A stretch of 64,000 bases of DNA from an uncultured Bacteroidales bacterium. GTDB taxonomy: Bacteria > Bacteroidota > Bacteroidia > Bacteroidales > UBA932. The position numbers were made by a program, and so were the translations under genes. Below are positions 1 through 7,409 of the stretch, piece by piece. The stretch covers positions 30,674 through 94,673 of the forward strand of contig UQMB01000011.1 in NCBI GenBank assembly GCA_900541925.1. The letters run 5' to 3'. Numbering within the stretch: position 1 is the first letter of the stretch; the number at the start of each line of letters is the position of its first letter. Below the pieces are notes generated by a model. That model was not told the origin of the DNA. It did no database searches and saw nothing but the letters and a program-made list of their open reading frames with translations.

Positions 1-651
1 GGCTTCGCTTCCGGCGTGATGGTCGCCGCCTCGGTGTGGTCACTTATTATCCCGGCTATCGAGATGGGAGAGGGCATGTCCGCGGTCATACCTCCCGTCA
101 TCGGTCTGCTGGCCGGCTTCGCCTTCCTGCTGCTGATCGACCATGTCACGCCGCATATCCATGCCGGCGGCGAGGCGGAAGGCCCCCGCAGCCAGCTCTC
201 CCGAACCGCCAAACTGACACTGGCAGTCACCATCCACAACTTCCCGGAAGGGATGGCGGTCGGAGTCGCCCTCGCCGGGGCGCTCTCGGCAGACTTCAAC
301 ATGGCCGGCGCCCTGGCCCTTTCATTAGGCATAGCCATCCAGAATATCCCTGAAGGCGCCATCATATCAATGCCTCTCCGCGCAGCAGGGAACTCCCGCT
401 GGAAATCCTTCCGCATAGGGACAATGAGCGGAATCGTGGAACCGATAGGCGGCGGCATCGTGCTGCTTCTGGCGACCTCGATTCTCGGCATCATGCCTTA
501 TATGCTCGCCTTTGCCGCCGGAGCCATGCTTTACGTGGTGGTCGAGGAACTGATTCCGGAATACTCACGGGGCGAACACTCCAACATAGGCACAATCGGC
601 TTCGCGCTCGGCTTTGTGCTGATGATGATCCTGGACGTGGTGCTTGGTTAG
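1..651 (+). CDS. ZIP-family divalent metal transporter (5' end outside window)
   Basis: The reading frame is open from base 1, so the start lies upstream of the window; 216 residues are visible. The protein is strongly hydrophobic with several membrane segments. It carries the two ZIP metal-site helices: HNFPEGMAVGV (about residues 79-89) and QNIPEGAIISMP (about 114-125), preceded by a His-rich loop (HVTPHIH). ZIP proteins move Zn2+, Fe2+ or Mn2+ into the cytoplasm; which metal is carried here cannot be told. The stop codon overlaps the stop of the convergent MBOAT gene by 4 bases. The family is clear. Confidence 0.92.
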   Translation, partial: GFASGVMVAASVWSLIIPAIEMGEGMSAVIPPVIGLLAGFAFLLLIDHVTPHIHAGGEAEGPRSQLSRTAKLTLAVTIHNFPEGMAVGVALAGALSADFNMAGALALSLGIAIQNIPEGAIISMPLRAAGNSRWKSFRIGTMSGIVEPIGGGIVLLLATSILGIMPYMLAFAAGAMLYVVVEELIPEYSRGEHSNIGTIGFALGFVLMMILDVVLG

Positions 652-2501
652 AACTGGAAATAGATGAAGGCCTGGAGTTCGGCTGTGATGAACTGGTAGA
701 CGATGAAGACCACGGCGACGACGACAAGGGCCATGACCGGCAGCGGCAGGAGCGCGAAATTGATACGGTACCACCTCTTCCAGCGCGACGGCAGCCAATG
801 GATGACCATGCCGGCGACAATCAGGGCGAATACCCGCCAGTACTCCGCGCAAATCTGCGGAACCAGCCCCCAGTCCCAGCCGGAGCCTATCTGGTGCACC
901 ATGTTGCGGGCCGTGTTCCAGGCCACTTCGTTGGCCGTGGCCGGATCCAGATTGCTTCCGCTGCGGAAGAAAAGACGCGTAAAAGTCACAAAAACGAAAG
1001 TCTGCGCCACACCCCAGATATAGCCCAGACGGCCGCATCCCCTGCCCCGGCAGAGATGATACACGAACCGGACAGCCGCCCCGACGCACACGAATGCCGC
1101 CCAGACAAAGAGCAGATTCCACACCGGGGCAGGGAAAAACCGGCTGAGAAGCCCCAGCGCCAGAGTGAGCAGGGCCACCAGCGCCATCCTCAAAGTCCAT
1201 GACATATCCTTCCAGAACTGATAGACTATCAGGCCGATACCGTTGAGCCCGCCCCAGATGATGAAGTTCCACGAAGCCCCGTGCCACATTCCGCCGAGCA
1301 GCATCGTGATGAAACGGTTGATGTTGGCGAGAATCTTCTTGCGCCTCTCCGGGAAACAGCGGGCAACGACGCCGAGGACAAGGGCGATGAGCACAAACAC
1401 CAGGGAGACAATCCACTGGCCGGAGAGCATCACCGCGATCAGGGCGAAAAGCACAACCCAGAAATATGTGCCGAAAGTCGCGTTGCGGTTGCCGCCAAGA
1501 GGTATATAGAGATAGGACTTGAGCCAACGGCTGAGCGACATGTGCCAGCGCCGCCAGAAATCCTGCGGATTCGACGCCTTATAAGGCGAGTTGAAGTTCT
1601 GCGGGAGATAGAAGCCCATCAACATCGCCACGCCGATCGCGATGTCCGTGTATCCGGAGAAGTCGGCATAGACCTGGAGAGAGTAGCCGAAGAGCGCCGT
1701 CAGGTTCTCGAAACCGGTAAACAGAAGCGGGTTCTCGAAGACGCGGTCGATAAAATTGACCGCAATATAGTCACTGAGTATCAGCTTCTTGGCCAATCCG
1801 TTGAGAATCCAGAACACAGCGATGCCGAACTGCCTGCGTCCGAGGAAGAAAGGTTTGTAGAGCTGCGGGATGAACTCGCTGGCCCTCACGATAGGCCCGG
1901 CCACAAGCTGCGGGAAGAAGCTCACATAGAAACCGAAATCCAGGATGTTGTCCACCGGCTTCACCTCCCGGCGATAGACATCCACAGTATAGCTGATCAC
2001 CTGGAAGATGAAGAAGGAGATGCCGACCGGAAGCACGATGCTGTCCACCCTGAACATGTCCCTGCCGGCGATGGCATTGCCCAATGCCCCGAACACATCC
2101 GTCACCTTGACCTGCAGGCCCGTCAGGGAATAGAGCAGGTCCGCGAAGAAATAACTGTACTTGAAGTAGCAGAGCAGAAGCAGGTCGATGCTGACGCCCA
2201 GCACCAGCCAGGCCTTGCGCCGCCGGCCTTCCGATGCGGCTATCCGCCTGGCTATCAAGAAATCCGAGCAGGTCACAAAAACCAGTATCAGCACCGACAG
2301 GCCGCTTGTCTTGAAGTAGAACAGGAGGCTGGTGAAGAAGAGGAAACTGTTGCGCAGCAGGCGGCGGTCCCCTATGAGGGCGAGGGCCGCATATACTATG
2401 GCGAAAAACGCCCAGAAATAGAACTGGGTGAAGAGCAGCGGCGAGTTCGGGTCAAACGAGAACAGCCTCCGCAGAAAAGTCCATATGAGCCCTGCGTCCA
2501 T
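648..2501 (-). CDS. MBOAT-family membrane O-acyltransferase (AlgI/DltB-like)
   Basis: This 617-residue protein has many membrane segments. It has the MBOAT signature region DFWRRWHMSLSRWLKSYLYIP and the catalytic histidine in MWHGASWNF (about residue 405). Such proteins pass acetyl or other acyl groups across the inner membrane to cell-surface polysaccharides, usually with a periplasmic SGNH partner. Here the next two genes upstream in the same direction are both SGNH proteins, and the ATG follows the stop of the nearer one with no gap, so the three probably form one O-acylation operon. The acceptor polysaccharide is unknown. Confidence 0.93.
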   Translation of the reverse strand: MDAGLIWTFLRRLFSFDPNSPLLFTQFYFWAFFAIVYAALALIGDRRLLRNSFLFFTSLLFYFKTSGLSVLILVFVTCSDFLIARRIAASEGRRRKAWLVLGVSIDLLLLCYFKYSYFFADLLYSLTGLQVKVTDVFGALGNAIAGRDMFRVDSIVLPVGISFFIFQVISYTVDVYRREVKPVDNILDFGFYVSFFPQLVAGPIVRASEFIPQLYKPFFLGRRQFGIAVFWILNGLAKKLILSDYIAVNFIDRVFENPLLFTGFENLTALFGYSLQVYADFSGYTDIAIGVAMLMGFYLPQNFNSPYKASNPQDFWRRWHMSLSRWLKSYLYIPLGGNRNATFGTYFWVVLFALIAVMLSGQWIVSLVFVLIALVLGVVARCFPERRKKILANINRFITMLLGGMWHGASWNFIIWGGLNGIGLIVYQFWKDMSWTLRMALVALLTLALGLLSRFFPAPVWNLLFVWAAFVCVGAAVRFVYHLCRGRGCGRLGYIWGVAQTFVFVTFTRLFFRSGSNLDPATANEVAWNTARNMVHQIGSGWDWGLVPQICAEYWRVFALIVAGMVIHWLPSRWKRWYRINFALLPLPVMALVVVAVVFIVYQFITAELQAFIYFQF

Positions 2502-3737
2502 CTATCTGGCGGCTTTGCGGTCGTCCATCAGCGCCTCGAAGAACAGGTCTCCGAGCAGAGTGTAGCCCTCGTCGGTGAAGTGGAGCCGGTCGGGCTTGAC
2601 AAGCCCGAGGTCTCTCCATCGCTGCACAGAATGGGCCCCTCCCATCAGGGTGTAGAGATCCCATACGCCAGCGCCGTATTCTCCGGCCAGTTCCATCATC
2701 GCCTTGCGCACCGCAGGGGCGTTCTCGTTGTATGTCATCCCCCTCTTCACGTAGCGGTAGCTGTCGTTGTTGGTGATGAATATGATGGCGCAGTCCGGGT
2801 TCACCCGGTGTATCATCTCGATGAGACGGCGATAGTTGTCCTTGAACCTGCCCGGCTTGAAATCCTTGGCCATGCAGGCCGAGTCGTTGATCCCCAGGGC
2901 CAGGATCGCAAGGTCAGGATTGACGATGCCGAGATCCCGCTCAAGGTCCGGACACTTGTCCATCCATGTAGTCAGCTTGGCCCCGTTGACTCCGGACGAA
3001 TAGTAGTTCACCCCGGGCCGGCCGCTGATGGGCTGGAGCCCGGTCAGAGTGAATGTCTCGCCCGACGGGATCTCAAATGCCACGGTCACGCTGTCCGCCT
3101 TGCGCGGCAGGTCGAAGAGGTAGCTCGCCGTCAGGGAATCGTAACTGTGCCTCAACGTGTCAGTTCCGCTTATGACATAGGGTCTGGCGCTGTCAGAAGA
3201 GCCGTAACCGAGCACGCGCAGCGTCGAGAATGACCACAGGCTGTCCGCGTCCGGGCAGACATTGAAGCTCACCGAAGCCCCGGCGTCGGAGGTTCTCGCC
3301 CCGAACCCGGTTATCCCGTAGCGGGGCTTCTCCAGGCGCGAGTTGAGCGTCATCATCGGAGCTTCCCACTCCCCCGTCGATGAGATGCGGTAGCTCTTGT
3401 CCGAATTGGTCTTGCAGAGCCGCCTCGGGAACAGGAACCCCCTGTCGCCCCGTGGCGCGATGGAGTCCAGGTCGTTCATTATCCTGTTGGGGAAATATGC
3501 CGCCTGCACATGGGAGCCGCCAATGTGCCAGATGTTCACATTGCCCCGCCCCGTGGAGATGAGGCTGTCAAGCTTGGCATAGAAGAGATCCTGTGCGCTG
3601 CGGTCACCCGGGAACAACAGCCCCGCATCCCCGGTGCTCACGCATTCCGGCAGCCTCCGCCCGGCAAGCATCACGGGCAGCAGCAGCCCGGCGAGCAGAA
3701 GCGTTCTCTTAGAAGTTGTTTTGAATTTATTTGTCAT
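2502..3737 (-). CDS. SGNH/GDSL-type hydrolase or acyltransferase, start codon inside a MITE
   Basis: This is a 411-residue secreted protein. The SGNH blocks are GGSH (about residue 70; nucleophile block, with GGSH in place of GDS), GIND (about 281) and DRLHFTDEG (about 384, catalytic Asp/His). It probably takes part in O-acetylation of a surface glycan with the adjoining MBOAT. Its present start (MTNKFKTTS) lies wholly inside the 165-bp mobile element at 3712-3876. Removing the element restores ATG ATT AAG AGA ACG (MIKRT), which overlaps the stop of the upstream gene in the way typical of operons. The hydrophobic signal peptide (TLLLAGLLLPVMLAG) follows in either case. Confidence 0.88.
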   Translation of the reverse strand: MTNKFKTTSKRTLLLAGLLLPVMLAGRRLPECVSTGDAGLLFPGDRSAQDLFYAKLDSLISTGRGNVNIWHIGGSHVQAAYFPNRIMNDLDSIAPRGDRGFLFPRRLCKTNSDKSYRISSTGEWEAPMMTLNSRLEKPRYGITGFGARTSDAGASVSFNVCPDADSLWSFSTLRVLGYGSSDSARPYVISGTDTLRHSYDSLTASYLFDLPRKADSVTVAFEIPSGETFTLTGLQPISGRPGVNYYSSGVNGAKLTTWMDKCPDLERDLGIVNPDLAILALGINDSACMAKDFKPGRFKDNYRRLIEMIHRVNPDCAIIFITNNDSYRYVKRGMTYNENAPAVRKAMMELAGEYGAGVWDLYTLMGGAHSVQRWRDLGLVKPDRLHFTDEGYTLLGDLFFEALMDDRKAAR

Positions 3738-3876
3738 AAATTTTATGAAGATTTTTTCTGTCAGAGTTTTTTCTGGATTTTGAGAAAGATAGTAGAACTA
3801 TCTGACCGAAAAAGCCAGGAAAAAATATGGCGAAAAAGCAAGTAAAAGAATTTTCAACATAAATCAAAACAACTTC
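3712..3876 (-). mobile_element. MITE-like element, copy 1 (165 bp)
   Basis: This is a 165-bp AT-rich element bounded by inverted repeats: GAAGTTGTTTTGA at the left, and its complement TCAAAACAACTTC at the right. TTA is duplicated at 3709-3711 and 3877-3879. It differs from copy 2 (15714-15878) by one base in the left repeat. It encodes no transposase. Internal inverted repeats (TTTTTCTGTCAG with CTGACCGAAAAA, and AGATAGT-aga-ACTATCT) allow a long hairpin. On the minus strand it holds a 20-residue hydrophobic ORF (ATG at 3860, TAG at 3798) and an ATG at 3737 that runs out of the element into the SGNH gene. A TNA-type 3-bp duplication fits the IS1031-like part of the IS5 family, but this assignment is inference. 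Confidence 0.9.
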
Positions 3877-5241
3877 TTAATCATTCTTTTTCCTCCAGAG
3901 GTAATAGTCATAGTACAAAAGAAAACTGTCGCTGAACATCTCCCCCACCCTGGCCGAGCCGCGCGGGGTGAAATGCACATAGTCGGAACCCGCGAGAGGC
4001 GGGGCGGCGCCGACCCAGTCAATCATGGAATTGCGCCCGCCCATGGCGCCGTAGATGTCCCAATAAGCGGCCCCCTCGGCAGTCGCGGCGACACGCAGAG
4101 AATCCACTATGTCCGGGAGTTTCGGATAAGTCTGCCTCTTGCCCTCCACTGTCGTGGACATGTCTGACGGGCCGATGAATATCAGCGTGGCCTGAGGGGC
4201 CAGCTTGTGCAGATGGCGTATCTGGCGGCGTACCGATGACGCGTAGCCGGAGATGGCCTTGCCGGTGGAGAGATAAGGCACGGTGTTGCCCCCGTACTGG
4301 AGAAGGATGAGCCTCACATTCTCGCTATTGTAGAAACTGCGCAGCTGAGATGCGTCCATGGCGGTGAACACGAGCCCCGAGCAGCCGCGCATGGCCACAT
4401 TGTCCATCCTCACCCCGGTCTCCGTGTCCAGCAGCACCCCGTAGATGTCCGCATGGCCGGAGATGGTAAGGCTGGTCTTGGCACTGCTGTCCGGAAGTTC
4501 AAAGACCGCCTTGACGATGGCCCCTTCCCCGCTCAAGGTCCGGCTGCGCCCGGCACAGTTCACTTTGAGTTCGCCGTCGATGTTGCCGGCGACCAATGTC
4601 AGGCGGTTGAAGAGCTCCTGCCCCTTGTCGCGGCTGCGCACAGGCGAGAAGCCCAGTGTCAGAGTGGTGTCAAGCCGCACGAAGTCCCCGTAAGGGCCGA
4701 ATTTCCTCAGCCCTTCGGGCCTCTCTCCGAAAACGGTGAACCGCTCCAGTTCGGAAGACGAACTCACCGCCATGGCCGGGGTAAAATAGCGCCGCGCGGG
4801 AAGCATCCCCTGGCCGTCGCCGCCGAAACGCTCCTGCAGGGCGGTGCGGACGGCGGAAGTGATCCTGTCCTCCTCTATCTGGGAGTCACCGTAATGTATG
4901 ATGCGTACCGGCTTGACGGACGCGCCCTCAAGGGCGGCGAAGAGCGGGTCGAAGAAACGGGCATCCCCGTCCGGCAGATAGAAGCGCGCGGGATCGGACT
5001 CGAAGAAGTCCTCGAAACGGTCCTTCTCGGCCCGGTGCACGGCCGCCTTGCGGTTTTCGAGCAGCTCTTCCGGAGACACCCTGGGCTCCTCCGGCACGGC
5101 GCCTTCAAGGATATCCGCGACCGAGGGGAACCTCAGCACGGCCTGCCCGGCCTTTATGCCTCCCGACGGGAAAACCGCACTGAGCAATGTCAGCATGGCG
5201 ATTACGGACAGGATGAATATCAGCACTCTGCTTCTTTTCAT
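3877..5241 (-). CDS. SGNH-type periplasmic hydrolase/acyltransferase
   Basis: This 454-residue protein has an N-terminal signal/anchor helix (VLIFILSVIAMLTLLSAVF). The SGNH blocks are HYGDSQIEEDRI (about residue 117), a QYGGN block (about 310) and DYVHFTPRG near the C-terminus (catalytic Asp and His). It is the first of the two SGNH genes feeding the MBOAT cassette. Its ATG overlaps the uvrB stop by four bases (ATGA), so it is translationally coupled to uvrB. Its own TAA stop is the target-site copy of the MITE inserted right after it, so the protein sequence is undisturbed. Substrate unknown; related to AlgX/AlgJ-like and DltD-like proteins only at the fold level. Confidence 0.87.
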   Translation of the reverse strand: MKRSRVLIFILSVIAMLTLLSAVFPSGGIKAGQAVLRFPSVADILEGAVPEEPRVSPEELLENRKAAVHRAEKDRFEDFFESDPARFYLPDGDARFFDPLFAALEGASVKPVRIIHYGDSQIEEDRITSAVRTALQERFGGDGQGMLPARRYFTPAMAVSSSSELERFTVFGERPEGLRKFGPYGDFVRLDTTLTLGFSPVRSRDKGQELFNRLTLVAGNIDGELKVNCAGRSRTLSGEGAIVKAVFELPDSSAKTSLTISGHADIYGVLLDTETGVRMDNVAMRGCSGLVFTAMDASQLRSFYNSENVRLILLQYGGNTVPYLSTGKAISGYASSVRRQIRHLHKLAPQATLIFIGPSDMSTTVEGKRQTYPKLPDIVDSLRVAATAEGAAYWDIYGAMGGRNSMIDWVGAAPPLAGSDYVHFTPRGSARVGEMFSDSFLLYYDYYLWRKKND

Positions 5242-7382
5242 TTCTCTTTCCAGACTTTAAGGTATTCCTGAAGCGCCCACATCTCGTCGCGGTAACGTGC
5301 GGCGTGGGCAAAATCGAGGTCGGCCGCGGACTTTTTCATGCGCCGCCTGTCTTCCTCGACAAGTTTCTCCACCTGTTCCCTGGACATGGAGCGGATCACA
5401 GGGTCCTGGAGCACCGCGGCCAGGTCGGCCTTGATGTGCCCGTCAGCGAACGCGGCCCCGTCCTCCCGGAGCGCGGCATGGCCGAAGCCCACAGAGACGC
5501 TTCCCTTGCCCAGATCCGAGGGATTCGGGACATATACCGGGGAATCGTAGGAATTGGCGGCGCTGACGCGCCCGGTGGTGCCGCCCGCAAGGCTCTTGGC
5601 GAGGACATTCTGGCGCACCTGCACCTGCTTGGGGGTGATATGGTGCAGTTCGTTGTATTCCACCTGCTTGCGGCGACGGCGGTTGGTCTCGCGTATGGTC
5701 TCCTCCATCGACGGAGTCACCGAGTCGGCGTACATTATCACGAGGCCGTTGACATTGCGGGCCGCCCGTCCCGCCGTCTGGGTCAGGGCGCGTCCGGTGC
5801 GGAGGAACCCTTCCTTGTCCGCGTCCAGTATGGCCACCAGGGACACCGACGGGATGTCCAGCCCCTCGCGCAGGAGGTTGACCCCGACAAGGACATCGAA
5901 CATTCCCATCTTGAAGTCCTCGATGATTTCGACCCTCTCGGCAGTGTCCACATCGGAATGTATGTACCGCACCCGGATGCCGATTTTGCGCAGGTACTCG
6001 TCCAGTTCCTCGGCCATCCTCTTGGTGAGGGTCGTGACAAGGGTCCGCTCATCGCTCCCGGCGCGCTTGCGTATCTCCTCGACGAGGTCGTCGACCTGAT
6101 TCTTCGTGGGGCGCACCTCGATGGGCGGGTCCAGCAGCCCGGTAGGGCGCACGACCTGCTCCACCACAAGTCCGCCGGATTTCTCCAGCTCATAGTCGGC
6201 GGGGGTCGCGCTCACATAGACCTTCTGCCCCGTGATGGCCTCGAACTCCTCGAACTTGAGGGGACGGTTGTCGGAGGCTGCCGGCAGGCGGAACCCGTAG
6301 TCTATCAAGACCGATTTGCGGGAATGGTCGCCGCCGTACATCGCCCGCACCTGAGGGAGAGTCACATGGCTCTCGTCTATGAAGGTGATGAAGTCCTTGG
6401 GGAAATAGTCGATAAGGCAGAACGGCCGCTGCCCCTCGCGGCGTCCGTCGAAGTAGCGGGAGTAGTTCTCGATGCCAGGGCAATAGCCCATCTCCTTGAT
6501 CATCTCAAGGTCATACTCAACCCTCTGCTTGAGGCGTTTCGCTTCGAGTTCCCTGCCCTGCTCCGCGAAGACCTGCATCTGTTTCACAAGATCATCCTGG
6601 ATCTGTGACACGGCTGCGGCGCTGCGCTCCTTGGTGGTGACGAAATTGTTGGCCGGGTATATGCTTATCTCATCCAGATCCTCGATGTGCGCCCCTGTCA
6701 CCGGGTCGATCAGGCTCAGCGCGTCTATCTCGTCCCCGAAGAACTCGATCCGCACCGCCTCGTCGGCACCGCTCAGATAGACATCGACAGTGTCGCCCCT
6801 CACACGGAAGGAGCCGCGCTTGAACTCGGCCTCAGTGCGGTTGTAGAGGCCCTCGACCAGACGGTACAGCAGCCCGGTCAGGCTGCGGGTCTCGCCTCTT
6901 CGGACCGTGACCGTCTGCGCGTGGAAGTCCTCAGGATTGCCGATGCCGTAGAGGCATGAGACGGAAGATATGACTATGACGTCGCGCCGTCCGGACATCA
7001 GGGCGCTCGCGGCGCTGAGACGCAGCTTCTCTATGCGGTCGTTGATGCTGAGATCCTTCTCGATATATGTGTCGCTCGAAGGGATGTAGGCCTCCGGCTG
7101 ATAGTAGTCGTAATAGGAGACGAAGTACTCCACGGCGTTGTCCGGGAAGAAGGCCTTGAACTCGCCATAGAGCTGGGCCGCGAGCGTCTTGTTGTGGCTG
7201 AGAATCAGCGCCGGACGCTGGAGACGCTCGATGACGTTGGCCATCGTGAATGTCTTGCCGGAGCCCGTCACGCCGAGCAGGGTGACATCATTCACTCCGG
7301 ATTCCAAGGCGGAGCAGAGCTGATCGATGGCTTCCGGCTGGTCTCCCGAGGGCCTGTATTCTGACTGGAGCTGAAACTTCAT
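5238..7382 (-). CDS. uvrB: Excinuclease ABC subunit B
   Basis: This is the 714-residue damage-recognition helicase of nucleotide excision repair, which loads onto DNA with UvrA and recruits UvrC. Visible features are the start MKFQLQSEYRPSGDQPEAI, Walker A GVTGSGKT (about residues 38-45), the beta-hairpin YYDYYQPEAYIP (about 91-102) used to clamp DNA, the DESH box (about 336), helicase motif VGVNLLREGLDIP, and a C-terminal UVR coiled coil (EDRRRMKKSAADLDFAHAARY). It is slightly longer than most UvrB proteins. It lies 27 bases downstream of hsdR, with its own likely promoter, and overlaps the following SGNH gene by 4 bases. Confidence 0.98.
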   Translation of the reverse strand: MKFQLQSEYRPSGDQPEAIDQLCSALESGVNDVTLLGVTGSGKTFTMANVIERLQRPALILSHNKTLAAQLYGEFKAFFPDNAVEYFVSYYDYYQPEAYIPSSDTYIEKDLSINDRIEKLRLSAASALMSGRRDVIVISSVSCLYGIGNPEDFHAQTVTVRRGETRSLTGLLYRLVEGLYNRTEAEFKRGSFRVRGDTVDVYLSGADEAVRIEFFGDEIDALSLIDPVTGAHIEDLDEISIYPANNFVTTKERSAAAVSQIQDDLVKQMQVFAEQGRELEAKRLKQRVEYDLEMIKEMGYCPGIENYSRYFDGRREGQRPFCLIDYFPKDFITFIDESHVTLPQVRAMYGGDHSRKSVLIDYGFRLPAASDNRPLKFEEFEAITGQKVYVSATPADYELEKSGGLVVEQVVRPTGLLDPPIEVRPTKNQVDDLVEEIRKRAGSDERTLVTTLTKRMAEELDEYLRKIGIRVRYIHSDVDTAERVEIIEDFKMGMFDVLVGVNLLREGLDIPSVSLVAILDADKEGFLRTGRALTQTAGRAARNVNGLVIMYADSVTPSMEETIRETNRRRRKQVEYNELHHITPKQVQVRQNVLAKSLAGGTTGRVSAANSYDSPVYVPNPSDLGKGSVSVGFGHAALREDGAAFADGHIKADLAAVLQDPVIRSMSREQVEKLVEEDRRRMKKSAADLDFAHAARYRDEMWALQEYLKVWKEK

Positions 7383-7386
7383 AGGG

Positions 7387-7394
7387 CAAAGATA
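7387..7394 (-). promoter_or_regulatory. Probable -7 element for uvrB
   Basis: The minus strand reads TATCTTTG, a match to the Bacteroidetes -7 consensus TAnnTTTG, in the 27-base gap between hsdR and uvrB. No well-spaced TTTG -33 box is evident, so this is only a candidate. It would make uvrB independent of the restriction genes. Confidence 0.5.
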
Positions 7395-7409
7395 CGCACA
7401 AAGCGGATA

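Noticed and set aside
1281..3233. 650-codon plus-strand ORF
   Set aside because: It lies opposite the MBOAT and SGNH genes, has no family resemblance and reflects the GC-rich codon pattern of the real strand.
5304..6608. 434-codon plus-strand ORF
   Set aside because: Antisense shadow of uvrB.
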